Source: Emticicia sp051209875 (lineage in GTDB: Bacteria > Bacteroidota > Bacteroidia > Cytophagales > Spirosomataceae). From it: a stretch of DNA of 64,000 bases. Positions 1-15,000 of this stretch are shown piece after piece (positions within the stretch are counted from its first letter, which is position 1; each line of letters begins with the position of its first letter). Below the pieces are notes generated by a model. That model saw only the letters and a list, made by a program, of their open reading frames with translations, was not told the DNA's origin and did no database searches. The stretch is taken from positions 1,240,001 to 1,304,000 of the forward strand of contig NZ_JBNTQY010000001.1 in NCBI RefSeq assembly GCF_051209875.1. Reading direction: 5' to 3'. The translations under genes were made by a program, and so were the position numbers.

Positions 1-1
1 C

Positions 2-3000
2 TTAACAGGTTTAGCTGCAGGGACATATTCAGTAACAGTAACCGATGCGAACAATTGCAGTGCGACTGCCAGTGTATTAATCACCGAACCAACGAAAGTA
101 GTAGCGAGCATAGTAGGTACAAACTTGACTTGTAATGGGGATAACAGTGGCAAAGCGAACTTAACGGCGAGTGGTGGTACAGGAGCCTTGAAATATTTGT
201 GGAGCAATGGAGCAACGACAGAAGACTTAACAGGTTTAGCTGCAGGTACATATTCAGTAACAGTAACCGATGCGAACAGTTGCAGTGCAACAGCCAGTGT
301 GTTAATCACCGAACCAACGAAAGTAGTAGCAAGCATAGTAGGTACAAACTTGACTTGTAATGGCGATAACAGTGGCAAAGCGAACTTGACGGCGAGTGGT
401 GGCACAGGAGCTTTGAAATATTTGTGGAGCAATGGAGCAACGACAGAAGATTTAACAGGTTTAGCTGCGGGTACATACAGTGTCACAGTAACCGATGCGA
501 ACTATTGCAGTGCGACTGCCAGTGTATTAATCACCGAACCAACGAAAGTAGTAGCAAGCATTGTTGGCACAAACTTAACTTGTAATGGCGATAACAGTGG
601 CAAAGCGAACTTAACAGCGAGTGGTGGCACAGGAGCCTTGAAATATTTGTGGAGCAATGGAGCAACGACAGAAGACTTAACAGGTTTAGCTGCGGGTACA
701 TATTCAGTAACAGTAACCGATGCGAACTCGTGTACAGCAACAGCCAGTGTGTTAATCACCGAACCAACAAAAGTAGTAGCAAGCATAGTAGGTACAAACT
801 TGACTTGTAATGGGGATAACAGTGGCAAAGCGAACTTGACAGCGAGTGGTGGTACAGGAGCCTTGAAATATTTGTGGAGCAATGGAGCAACGACAGAAGA
901 CTTAACAGGTTTAGCTGCAGGTACATACAGTGTCACAGTAACCGATGCGAACTATTGCAGTGCGACTGCCAGTGTATTAATCACCGAACCAACGAAAGTA
1001 GTAGCAAGCATTGTTGGCACAAACTTAACTTGTAATGGGGATAACAGTGGCAAAGCGAACTTGACAGCGAGTGGTGGCACAGGAGCCTTGAAATATTTGT
1101 GGAGCAATGGAGCAACGACAGAAGATTTAACAGGTTTAGCTGCAGGTACATATTCAGTAACAGTAACCGATGCGAACTATTGCAGTGCGACTGCCAGTGT
1201 ATTAATCACCGAACCAACGAAAGTAGTAGCAAGCATTGTTGGCACAAACTTAACTTGTAATGGCGATAACAGTGGCAAAGCGAACTTAACAGCGAGTGGT
1301 GGCACAGGAGCCTTGAAATATTTGTGGAGCAATGGAGCAACGACAGAAGATTTAACAGGTTTAGCTGCGGGTACATACAGTGTCACAGTAACCGATGCGA
1401 ACTATTGCAGTGCGACTGCCAGTGTATTAATCACCGAACCAACGAAAGTAGTAGCAAGCATTGTTGGCACAAACTTAACTTGTAATGGGGATAACAGTGG
1501 CAAAGCGAACTTGACAGCGAGTGGTGGCACAGGAGCCTTGAAATATTTGTGGAGCAATGGAGCAACGACAGAAGATTTAACAGGTTTAGCTGCAGGTACA
1601 TATTCAGTAACAGTAACCGATGCGAACTATTGCAGTGCGACTGCCAGTGTATTAATCACCGAACCAACGAAAGTAGTAGCAAGCATTGTTGGCACAAACT
1701 TAACTTGTAATGGCGATAACAGTGGCAAAGCGAACTTAACAGCGAGTGGTGGCACAGGAGCCTTGAAATATTTGTGGAGCAATGGAGCAACGACAGAAGA
1801 TTTAACAGGTTTAGCTGCGGGTACATACAGTGTCACAGTAACCGATGCGAACTCGTGTACAGCAACAGCCAGTGTGTTAATCACCGAACCAACAAAAGTA
1901 GTAGCAAGCATAGTAGGTACAAACTTGACTTGTAATGGCGATAACAGTGGCAAAGCGAACTTGACAGCGAGTGGTGGTACAGGAGCCTTGAAATATTTGT
2001 GGAGCAATGGAGCAACGACAGAAGATTTAACAGGTTTAGCTGCGGGTACATATTCAGTAACAGTAACCGATGCGAACTCGTGTACAGCAACAGCCAGTGT
2101 GTTAATCACCGAACCAACAAAAGTAGTAGCAAGCATAGTAGGTACAAACTTGACTTGTAATGGCGATAACAGTGGCAAAGCGAACTTGACAGCGAGTGGT
2201 GGCACAGGAGCCTTGAAATATTTGTGGAGCAATGGAGCAACGACAGAAGATTTAACAGGTTTAGCTGCGGGTACATACAGTGTCACAGTAACCGATGCGA
2301 ACTATTGCAGTGCGACTGCCAGTGTATTAATCACCGAACCAACGAAAGTAGTAGCAAGCATTGTTGGCACAAACTTAACTTGTAATGGCGATAACAGTGG
2401 CAAAGCGAACTTGACGGCGAGTGGTGGCACAGGAGCCTTGAAATATTTGTGGAGCAATGGAGCAACGACAGAAGACTTAACAGGTTTAGCTGCGGGTACA
2501 TACAGTGTCACAGTAACCGATGCGAACTCGTGTACAGCAACAGCCAGTGTGTTAATCACCGAACCAACAAAAGTAGTAGCGAGCATAGTAGGTACAAACT
2601 TAACTTGTAATGGGGATAACAGTGGCAAAGCGAACTTGACAGCGAGTGGTGGCACAGGAGCCTTGAAATATTTGTGGAGCAATGGAGCAACGACAGAAGA
2701 TTTAACAGGTTTAGCTGCGGGTACATACAGTGTCACAGTAACCGATGCGAACTATTGCAGTGCGACTGCCAGTGTATTAATCACCGAACCAACGAAAGTA
2801 GTAGCAAGCATTGTTGGCACAAACTTAACTTGTAATGGCGATAACAGTGGCAAAGCGAACTTAACAGCGAGTGGTGGCACAGGAGCTTTGAAATATTTGT
2901 GGAGCAATGGAGCAACGACAGAAGACTTAACAGGTTTAGCTGCAGGTACATATTCAGTAACAGTAACCGATGCGAACAGTTGCAGTGCAACAGCCAGTGT

Positions 3001-6000
3001 GTTAATCACCGAACCAACAAAAGTAGTAGCAAGCATAGTAGGTACAAACTTGACTTGTAATGGGGATAACAGTGGCAAAGCGAACTTGACAGCGAGTGGT
3101 GGCACAGGAGCTTTGAAATATTTGTGGAGCAATGGAGCAACGACAGAAGACTTAACAGGTTTAGCTGCAGGTACATACAGTGTCACAGTAACCGATGCGA
3201 ACAGTTGCAGTGCAACAGCCAGTGTGTTAATCACCGAACCAACAAAAGTAGTAGCAAGCATTGTTGGTACAAACTTAACTTGTAATGGGGATAACAGTGG
3301 CAAAGCGAACTTGACAGCGAGTGGTGGCACAGGAGCTTTGAAATATTTGTGGAGCAATGGAGCAACGACAGAAGATTTAACAGGTTTAGCTGCAGGTACA
3401 TACAGTGTCACAGTAACCGATGCGAACTATTGCAGTGCGACTGCCAGTGTATTAATCACCGAACCAACAAAAGTAGTAGCAAGCATTGTTGGCACAAACT
3501 TAACTTGTAATGGCGATAACAGTGGCAAAGCGAACTTAACAGCGAGTGGTGGCACAGGAGCTTTGAAATATTTGTGGAGCAATGGAGCAACGACAGAAGA
3601 CTTAACAGGTTTAGCTGCAGGTACATATTCAGTAACAGTAACCGATGCGAACAGTTGCAGTGCAACAGCCAGTGTATTAATCACCGAACCAACGAAAGTA
3701 GTAGCAAGCATTGTTGGCACAAACTTGACTTGTAATGGGGATAACAGTGGCAAAGCGAACTTAACAGCGAGTGGTGGCACAGGAGCCTTGAAATATTTGT
3801 GGAGCAATGGAGCAACGACAGAAGACTTAACAGGTTTAGCTGCGGGTACATATTCAGTAACAGTAACCGATGCGAACTCGTGTACAGCAACAGCCAGTGT
3901 GTTAATCACCGAACCAACAAAAGTAGTAGCGAGCATAGTAGGTACAAACTTGACTTGTAATGGCGATAACAGTGGCAAAGCGAACTTGACGGCGAGTGGT
4001 GGCACAGGAGCCTTGAAATATTTGTGGAGCAATGGAGCAACGACAGAAGACTTAACAGGTTTAGCTGCGGGTACATATTCAGTAACAGTAACCGATGCGA
4101 ACTCGTGTACAGCAACAGCCAGTGTGTTAATCACCGAACCAACGAAAGTAGTAGCAAGCATTGTTGGCACAAACTTAACTTGTAATGGCGATAACAGTGG
4201 CAAAGCGAACTTGACGGCGAGTGGTGGCACAGGAGCCTTGAAATATTTGTGGAGCAATGGAGCAACGACAGAAGACTTAACAGGTTTAGCTGCGGGTACA
4301 TACAGTGTCACAGTAACCGATGCGAACAATTGCAGTGCGACTGCCAGTGTGTTAATCACCGAACCAACGAAAGTAGTAGCAAGCATTGTTGGCACAAACT
4401 TAACTTGTAATGGCGATAACAGTGGCAAAGCGAACTTGACAGCGAGTGGTGGCACAGGAGCCTTGAAATATTTGTGGAGCAATGGAGCAACGACAGAAGA
4501 TTTAACAGGTTTAGCTGCGGGTACATACAGTGTCACAGTAACCGATGCGAACTATTGCAGTGCGACTGCCAGTGTATTAATCACCGAACCAACGAAAGTA
4601 GTAGCAAGCATTGTTGGCACAAACTTAACTTGTAATGGCGATAACAGTGGCAAAGCGAACTTAACAGCGAGTGGTGGCACAGGAGCTTTGAAATATTTGT
4701 GGAGCAATGGAGCAACGACAGAAGACTTAACAGGTTTAGCTGCAGGTACATATTCAGTAACAGTAACCGATGCGAACAGTTGCAGTGCAACAGCCAGTGT
4801 GTTAATCACCGAACCAACAAAAGTAGTAGCAAGCATAGTAGGTACAAACTTGACTTGTAATGGGGATAACAGTGGCAAAGCGAACTTGACAGCGAGTGGT
4901 GGCACAGGAGCTTTGAAATATTTGTGGAGCAATGGAGCAACGACAGAAGACTTAACAGGTTTAGCTGCAGGTACATACAGTGTCACAGTAACCGATGCGA
5001 ACAGTTGCAGTGCAACAGCCAGTGTGTTAATCACCGAACCAACAAAAGTAGTAGCAAGCATTGTTGGTACAAACTTAACTTGTAATGGGGATAACAGTGG
5101 CAAAGCGAACTTGACAGCGAGTGGTGGCACAGGAGCTTTGAAATATTTGTGGAGCAATGGAGCAACGACAGAAGATTTAACAGGTTTAGCTGCAGGTACA
5201 TACAGTGTCACAGTAACCGATGCGAACTATTGCAGTGCAACAGCCAGTGTGTTAATCACCGAACCAACAAAAGTAGTAGCAAGCATAGTAGGTACAAACT
5301 TGACTTGTAATGGGGATAACAGTGGCAAAGCGAACTTAACAGCGAGTGGTGGCACAGGAGCTTTGAAATATTTGTGGAGCAATGGAGCAACGACGGAAGA
5401 CTTAACAGGTTTAGCTGCAGGTACATATTCAGTAACAGTAACCGATGCGAACAATTGCAGTGCAACGGCCAGTGTGTTAATCACCGAACCAACGAAAGTA
5501 GTAGCGAGCATAGTAGGTACAAACTTAACTTGTAATGGCGATAACAGTGGCAAAGCGAACTTAACAGCGAGTGGTGGTACAGGAGCTTTGAAATATTTGT
5601 GGAGCAATGGAGCAACGACAGAAGACTTAACAGGTTTAGCTGCAGGTACATACAGTGTCACAGTAACAGATGCGAACAATTGCAGTGCAACGGCAAGTGT
5701 GTATATTACTCAACCTGAACCACTTACGTTGACAGGTACAAGTATAGATGTTAAATGTAATGATGAAACAAATGGCTCTGTTACTTTAACAGCAACCGGA
5801 GGTAAAACACCTTATTCATACAGTAAAGATGGAATTAACTTCCAACCAAGCAATGTGTTTAGTGGTTTGACAGCAGGAGTTTATACATTTACTGTGAAAG
5901 ACCAAAATTACTGTATTAAAACAACTGTGGTTGAAGTTAAACAACCAGATAAATTAATTGCTACACCTTCTAAGACGGATGTAACATGTTACTCAGGCAA

Positions 6001-9000
6001 AGATGGTTCTGCAACTGTCAATGTTAGCGGTGGTAAAACACCATATTCTTACCAATGGAATACGGGAGCCACTACTCAAACCATTACAGGTTTAGCCGCA
6101 GGTACTTATACTGTTCAAGTAACTGACGCAAATGGTTGTAAGGTATCACTTACTGGTATTATTGTTAATCAACCAGCTCCTTTAGTTCCAACTATTGGTA
6201 GTAATTCACCAGTTTGTGAAGGAACAACAATTAGCTTAACATCAAGTGGTGGTATTACATATTCTTGGACAGGTCCAAATAGCTTTACCTCAACATTACA
6301 AAATCCATTTATCACACCAGCAACATTAGCTGAACAAGGCACTTACAATGTAACTGTAACTGATAGTAAAGGGTGTATAGGAACAACAGCAACAGTTGTA
6401 ACAATCAAAGTATTGGAGAAAATTGTTTCAACAAATGCTAATGTTTGTGAAGGGCAGAACTTAACATTGACTGCCCCAGATTATGGTATTGGTGCAACAT
6501 ATCAATGGACAGGACCCAATGCTTTTGCTCAGTCGGGTAGAATTGTTACAATTAATAGTGTAACGTTAGCAGCTGAAGGTGTTTATACTATTGTTGTAAC
6601 AAAAGAACTATGTACTACAACTGGAACAGTAACGGTTGATGTGAAAGAAAAACCAACACCACCTACAATCAGTGTTGATGGTGCAAATACAATATGCGAA
6701 AAAGGTTCTGTTACACTGGTAGCATCTGCTTGTGTAAGTGGAACTGTAGTTTGGTCAACAACAGCTACTGGTAATACTATTACTGTAGCGAATGAAGGAA
6801 CCTATACTGCCATTTGTAAAGTAGGTGATTGTTCAAGTAACGTTTCAAATTCGGTAATTGTAACCAAGGGAACCACTCCTGTAGCTCCGACTATTACAAG
6901 TGACAAGACGATATGTTGTGATGGAGAGAAAGCGAAATTAACAGCGAGTGGTTGTGTAGGAAGTTTGACATGGAGTACAGGAGCAACGACGAGCATCATC
7001 GAAGTGAGTGTAGCAGGAACCTATACAGCAAGTTGTAGTAATTCTTGTGGCAGTAGCTCATCATCGACCCCAATAATAATCAGGACAGGAGTAAAACCAA
7101 CAACTCCAACGATCGTAACGAATAAAGAGACGCTATGTTTAGGAGAGAGTGCGACATTAATAGCAAGTGGTTGTAATGGTAGTTTGAACTGGAGTACTGG
7201 AGCGACGACAAGCAGTATTACAGTACTTGTAGCAGGAACCTATTCAGTGGTATGTGAGACGATTTGTGGGGTAAGTCCTAAGTCGAATGAGATATTGATC
7301 AATACAGGAAACAAGCCAAATGCACCATTGATCAGTGCAGACAAGACAGGCATCTGTGTTGGAGAAAGTGCAGTATTGACAGCGAGTGGTTGTGTAGGAA
7401 GTTTGACATGGAGTACTGGAGCGACGACTAATATCATCACCGTCAGTGCAGCAGGCACATATACGGCAATTTGTAGCAATGTATGTGGTAGTAGTGGATC
7501 AAGTAATCCAGTGGTAATCAACCAAAACAGCAAGCCAAATGCACCACTGATTAGTGCAGACAAGACGATATGTTGTGATGGAGAGAAAGCGAAATTAACA
7601 GCGAGTGGTTGTGTAGGAAGTTTGACATGGAGTACAGGAGCAACGACGAGCATCATCGAAGTGAGTGTAGCAGGAACCTATACAGCAAGTTGTAGTAATT
7701 CTTGTGGCAGTAGCTCATCATCGACCCCAATAATAATCAGGACAGGAGTAAAACCAACAACTCCAACGATCGTAACGAATAAAGAGACGCTATGTTTAGG
7801 AGAGAGTGCGACATTAATAGCAAGTGGTTGTAATGGTAGTTTGAACTGGAGTACTGGAGCGACGACAAGCAGTATTACAGTACTTGTAGCAGGAACCTAT
7901 TCAGTGGTATGTGAGACGATTTGTGGGGTAAGTCCTAAGTCGAATGAGATATTGATCAATACAGGAAACAAGCCAAATGCACCATTGATCAGTGCAGACA
8001 AGACAGGTATTTGTGTTGGAGAAAGTGCAGTATTGACAGCAAGTGGTTGTGTGGGAAGTTTGACATGGAGTACTGGAGCGACGACTAATATCATCACCGT
8101 CAGTGCAGCAGGCACATATACGGCAATTTGTAGCAATGTATGTGGTAGTAGTGGATCAAGTAATCCAGTGGTAATCAACCAAAACAGCAAGCCAAATGCC
8201 CCATTGATTAGTGCAGACAAGACCGGTATCTGTGTTGGAGAAAGTGCAGTATTGACAGCGAGTGGCTGTGTGGGAAGTTTAACATGGAGTACTGGAGCGA
8301 CGACTAATATCATCACCGTCAGTGCAGCAGGCACATATACGGCAATTTGTAGCAATGTATGTGGTAGTAGTGGATCAAGTAATCCAGTGGTAATCAACCA
8401 AAACAGCAAGCCAAATGCACCATTGATCAGTGCAGACAAGACAGGTATTTGTGTTGGAGAAAGTGCAGTATTGACAGCAAGTGGTTGTGTGGGAAGTTTA
8501 ACATGGAGTACTGGAGCGACGACTAATATCATCACCGTCAGTGCAGCAGGCACATATACGGCAATTTGTAGCAATGTATGTGGTAGTAGTGGATCAAGTA
8601 ATCCAGTGGTAATCAACCAAAACAGCAAGCCAAATGCACCATTGATCAGTGCAGACAAGACAGGTATTTGTGTTGGAGAAAGTGCAGTATTGACAGCAAG
8701 TGGTTGTGTGGGAAGTTTAACATGGAGTACTGGAGCGACGACTAATATTATCACCGTCAGTGCAGCGGGTACTTATACGGCAATTTGTAGCAATGTATGT
8801 GGTAGTAGTGGATCAAGTAATCCAGTGGTAATCAACCAAAACAGCAAGCCAAATGCACCATTGATCAGTGCAGACAAGACAGGTATCTGTGTTGGAGAAA
8901 GTGCAGTATTGACAGCAAGTGGTTGTGTGGGAAGTTTGACATGGAGTACTGGAGCGACGACTAATATCATCACCGTCAGTGCAGCAGGCACATATACGGC

Positions 9001-12000
9001 AACTTGTAGCAATGTATGTGGTAGTAGTGGATCAAGTAATCCAGTGGTAATCAACCAAAACAGCAAGCCAAATGCACCATTGATCAGTGCAGACAAGACC
9101 GGCATTTGTGTTGGAGAAAGTGCAGTATTGACAGCAAGTGGCTGTGTGGGAAGTTTAACATGGAGTACTGGAGCGACGACTAATATCATCACCGTCAGTG
9201 CAGCAGGCACATATACGGCAATTTGTAGCAATGTATGTGGTAGTAGTGGATCAAGTAATCCAGTGGTAATCAACCAAAACAGCAAACCAAATGCACCATT
9301 GATCAGTGCAGACAAGACAGGCATCTGTGTTGGAGAAAGTGCAGTATTGACAGCGAGTGGTTGTGTAGGAAGTTTAACATGGAGTACTGGAGCGACGACT
9401 AATATCATCACCGTCAGTGCAGCAGGCACATATACGGCAATTTGTAGCAATGTATGTGGTAGTAGTGGATCAAGTAATCCAGTGGTAATCAACCAAAACA
9501 GCAAGCCAAATGCACCACTGATTAGTGCAGACAAGACGATATGTTGTGATGGAGAGAAAGCGAAATTAACAGCGAGTGGTTGTGTAGGAAGTTTGACATG
9601 GAGTACAGGAGCAACGACGAGCATCATCGAAGTGAGTGTAGCAGGAACCTATACAGCAAGTTGTAGTAATTCTTGTGGCAGTAGCTCATCATCGACCCCA
9701 ATAATAATCAGGACAGGAGTAAAACCAACAACTCCAACGATCGTAACGAATAAAGAGACGCTATGTTTAGGAGAGAGTGCGACATTAATAGCAAGTGGTT
9801 GTAATGGTAGTTTGAACTGGAGTACTGGAGCGACGACAAGCAGTATTACAGTACTTGTAGCAGGAACCTATTCAGTGGTATGTGAGACGATTTGTGGGGT
9901 AAGTCCTAAGTCGAATGAGATATTGATCAATACAGGAAACAAGCCAAATGCACCATTGATCAGTGCAGACAAGACAGGTATTTGTGTTGGAGAAAGTGCA
10001 GTATTGACAGCAAGTGGTTGTGTGGGAAGTTTGACATGGAGTACTGGAGCGACGACTAATATCATCACCGTCAGTGCAGCAGGCACATATACGGCAATTT
10101 GTAGCAATGTATGTGGTAGTAGTGGATCAAGTAATCCAGTGGTAATCAACCAAAACAGCAAGCCAAATGCCCCATTGATTAGTGCAGACAAGACCGGTAT
10201 CTGTGTTGGAGAAAGTGCAGTATTGACAGCGAGTGGCTGTGTGGGAAGTTTAACATGGAGTACTGGAGCGACGACTAATATCATCACCGTCAGTGCAGCA
10301 GGCACATATACGGCAATTTGTAGCAATGTATGTGGTAGTAGTGGATCAAGTAATCCAGTGGTAATCAACCAAAACAGCAAGCCAAATGCACCATTGATCA
10401 GTGCAGACAAGACAGGTATTTGTGTTGGAGAAAGTGCAGTATTGACAGCAAGTGGTTGTGTGGGAAGTTTAACATGGAGTACTGGAGCGACGACTAATAT
10501 CATCACCGTCAGTGCAGCAGGCACATATACGGCAATTTGTAGCAATGTATGTGGTAGTAGTGGATCAAGTAATCCAGTGGTAATCAACCAAAACAGCAAG
10601 CCAAATGCACCATTGATCAGTGCAGACAAGACAGGTATTTGTGTTGGAGAAAGTGCAGTATTGACAGCAAGTGGTTGTGTGGGAAGTTTAACATGGAGTA
10701 CTGGAGCGACGACTAATATTATCACCGTCAGTGCAGCGGGTACTTATACGGCAATTTGTAGCAATGTATGTGGTAGTAGTGGATCAAGTAATCCAGTGGT
10801 AATCAACCAAAACAGCAAGCCAAATGCACCATTGATCAGTGCAGACAAGACAGGTGTCTGTGTTGGAGAAAGTGCAGTATTGACAGCAAGTGGTTGTGTG
10901 GGAAGTTTGACATGGAGTACTGGAGCGACGACTAATATCATCACCGTCAGTGCAGCAGGCACATATACGGCAACTTGTAGCAATGTATGTGGTAGTAGTG
11001 GATCAAGTAATCCAGTGGTAATCAACCAAAACAGCAAGCCAAATGCACCATTGATCAGTGCAGACAAGACCGGCATTTGTGTTGGAGAAAGTGCAGTATT
11101 GACAGCAAGTGGTTGTGTGGGAAGTTTAACATGGAGTACTGGAGCGACGACTAATATCATCACCGTCAGTGCAGCGGGCACATATACGGCAATTTGTAGT
11201 AATGTATGTGGTAGTAGTGGATCAAGTAATCCAGTGGTAATCAACCAAAACAGCAAGCCAAATGCACCATTGATCAGTGCAGACAAGACAGGTATTTGTG
11301 TTGGAGAAAGTGCAGTATTGACAGCAAGTGGTTGTGTGGGAAGTTTAACATGGAGTACTGGAGCGACGACTAATATTATCACCGTCAGTGCAGCGGGTAC
11401 TTATACGGCAATTTGTAGCAATGTATGTGGTAGTAGTGGATCAAGTAATCCAGTGGTAATCAACCAAAACAGCAAGCCAAATGCACCATTGATCAGTGCA
11501 GACAAGACAGGTGTCTGTGTTGGAGAAAGTGCAGTATTGACAGCAAGTGGTTGTGTGGGAAGTTTGACATGGAGTACTGGAGCGACGACTAATATCATCA
11601 CCGTCAGTGCAGCAGGCACATATACGGCAACTTGTAGCAATGTATGTGGTAGTAGTGGATCAAGTAATCCAGTGGTAATCAACCAAAACAGCAAGCCAAA
11701 TGCACCATTGATCAGTGCAGACAAGACAGGTATTTGTGTTGGAGAAAGTGCAGTATTGACAGCAAGTGGTTGTGTGGGAAGTTTAACATGGAGTACTGGA
11801 GCGACGACCAATATCATCACCGTCAGTGCAGCAGGCACATATACGGCAATTTGTAGTAATGTATGTGGTAGTAGTGGATCAAGTAATCCAGTGGTAATCA
11901 ACCAAAACAGCAAACCAAATGCACCATTGATCAGTGCAGACAAGACAGGTATTTGTGTTGGAGAAAGTGCAGTATTGACAGCGAGTGGCTGTGTGGGAAG

Positions 12001-15000
12001 TTTGACATGGAGTACTGGAGCGACGACCAATATCATCACCGTCAGTGCAGCGGGCACATATACGGCAATTTGTAGTAATGTATGTGGTAGTAGTGGATCA
12101 AGTAATCCAGTGGTAATCAACCAAAACAGCAAGCCAAATGCACCATTAATCAGTGCAGACAAGACAGGTATTTGTGTTGGAGAAAGTGCAGTATTGACAG
12201 CAAGTGGTTGTGTGGGAAGTTTGACATGGAGTACTGGAGCGACGACCAATATCATCACCGTCAGTGCAGCGGGTACTTATACGGCAATTTGTAGCAATGT
12301 ATGTGGTAGTAGTGGATCAAGTAATCCAGTGGTAATCAACCAAAACAGCAAACCAAATACCCCATTAATCAGTGCAGACAAGACAGGTATTTGTGTTGGA
12401 GAAAGTGCAGTATTGACAGCAAGTGGTTGTGTGGGAAGTTTAACATGGAGTACTGGAGCGACGACCAATATCATCACCGTCAGTGCAGCGGGTACTTATA
12501 CGGCAACTTGTAGCAATGTATGTGGTAGTAGTGGATCAAGTAATCCAGTGGTAATCAACCAAAACAGCAAACCAAATGCACCATTGATCAGTGCAGACAA
12601 GACAGGTATTTGTGTTGGAGAAAGTGCAGTATTGACAGCAAGTGGTTGTGTGGGAAGTTTAACATGGAGTACTGGAGCGACGACCAATATCATCACCGTC
12701 AGTGCAGCGGGCACATATACGGCAATTTGTAGTAATGTATGTGGTAGTAGTGGATCAAGTAATCCAGTGGTAATCAACCAAAACAGCAAGCCAAATGCAC
12801 CACTGATCAGTTCAGACAAGACGATATGTTGTGATGGAGAGAAAGCGAAATTAACAGCGAGTGGTTGTGTAGGAAGTTTAACATGGAGTACAGGAGCAAC
12901 GACGAGCATCATCGAAGTGAGTGTAGCAGGAACCTATACAGCAATTTGTAGTAATTCTTGTGGCAGTAGCTCATCATCGACCCCAATAATAATCAGGACA
13001 GGAGTAAAACCAACAACTCCAACGATCGCAACGAATAAAGAGACGCTATGTTTAGGAGAGAGTGCGACGTTAATAGCAAGTGGTTGTAATGGTAGTTTGA
13101 ACTGGAGTACTGGAGCTACGACAAGCAGTATTACAGTACTTGTAGCAGGTACCTATTCAGTGGTATGTGAGACGATTTGTGGGGTAAGTCCTAAGTCGAA
13201 TGAGATATTGATCAATACAGGAAGCAAGCCAAATGCACCATTGATCAGTGCAGACAAGACAGGTATTTGTGTTGGAGAAAGTGCAGTATTGACAGCAAGT
13301 GGTTGTGTGGGAAGTTTAACATGGAGTACTGGAGCGACGACCAATATCATCACCGTCAGTGCAGCAGGCACATATACGGCAATTTGTAGTAATGTATGTG
13401 GTAGTAGTGGATCAAGTAATCCAGTGGTAATCAACCAAAACAGCAAACCAAATGCACCATTGATCAGTGCAGACAAGACAGGTATTTGTGTTGGAGAAAG
13501 TGCAGTATTGACAGCGAGTGGCTGTGTGGGAAGTTTGACATGGAGTACTGGAGCGACGACCAATATCATCACCGTCAGTGCAGCGGGCACATATACGGCA
13601 ATTTGTAGTAATGTATGTGGTAGTAGTGGATCAAGTAATCCAGTGGTAATCAACCAAAACAGCAAGCCAAATGCACCACTGATCAGTTCAGACAAGACGA
13701 TATGTTGTGATGGAGAGAAAGCGAAATTAACAGCGAGTGGTTGTGTAGGAAGTTTAACATGGAGTACAGGAGCAACGACGAGCATCATCGAAGTGAGTGT
13801 AGCAGGAACCTATACAGCAATTTGTAGTAATTCTTGTGGCAGTAGCTCATCATCGACCCCAATAATAATCAGGACAGGAGTAAAACCAACAACTCCAACG
13901 ATCGTAACGAATAAAGAGACGCTATGTTTAGGAGAGAGTGCGACGTTAATAGCAAGTGGTTGTAATGGTAGTTTGAACTGGAGTACTGGAGCTACGACAA
14001 GCAGTATTACAGTACTTGTAGCAGGTACCTATTCAGTGGTATGTGAGACGATTTGTGGGGTAAGTCCTAAGTCGAATGAGATATTGATCAATACAGGAAG
14101 CAAGCCAAATGCACCATTGATCAGTGCAGACAAGACAGGTATTTGTGTTGGAGAAAGTGCAGTATTGACAGCAAGTGGTTGTGTGGGAAGTTTAACATGG
14201 AGTACTGGAGCGACGACCAATATCATCACCGTCAGTGCAGCAGGCACATATACGGCAATTTGTAGTAATGTATGTGGTAGTAGTGGATCAAGTAATCCAG
14301 TGGTAATCAACCAAAACAGCAAACCAAATGCACCATTGATCAGTGCAGACAAGACAGGTATTTGTGTTGGAGAAAGTGCAGTATTGACAGCGAGTGGCTG
14401 TGTGGGAAGTTTGACATGGAGTACTGGAGCGACGACCAATATCATCACCGTCAGTGCAGCGGGCACATATACGGCAATTTGTAGTAATGTATGTGGTAGT
14501 AGTGGATCAAGTAATCCAGTGGTAATCAACCAAAACAGCAAGCCAAATGCACCACTGATCAGTTCAGACAAGACGATATGTTGTGATGGAGAGAAAGCGA
14601 AATTAACAGCGAGTGGTTGTGTAGGAAGTTTAACATGGAGTACAGGAGCAACGACGAGCATCATCGAAGTGAGTGTAGCAGGAACCTATACAGCAATTTG
14701 TAGTAATTCTTGTGGCAGTAGCTCATCATCGACCCCAATAATAATCAGGACAGGAGTAAAACCAACAACTCCAACGATCGTAACGAATAAAGAGACGCTA
14801 TGTTTAGGAGAGAGTGCGACGTTAATAGCAAGTGGTTGTAATGGTAGTTTGAACTGGAGTACTGGAGCTACGACAAGCAGTATTACAGTACTTGTAGCAG
14901 GTACCTATTCAGTGGTATGTGAGACGATTTGTGGGGTAAGTCCTAAGTCGAATGAGATATTGATCAATACAGGAAACAAGCCAAATGCCCCAGTAATCAG

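Noticed and set aside
502..5679. Long minus-strand reading frames of 69 to 369 codons opposite the SprB array
   Set aside because: They recur with the 225-bp period and are mirror frames of the coding repeat; they have no start signals, no family resemblance and exist only because the repeat lacks stops on that strand.
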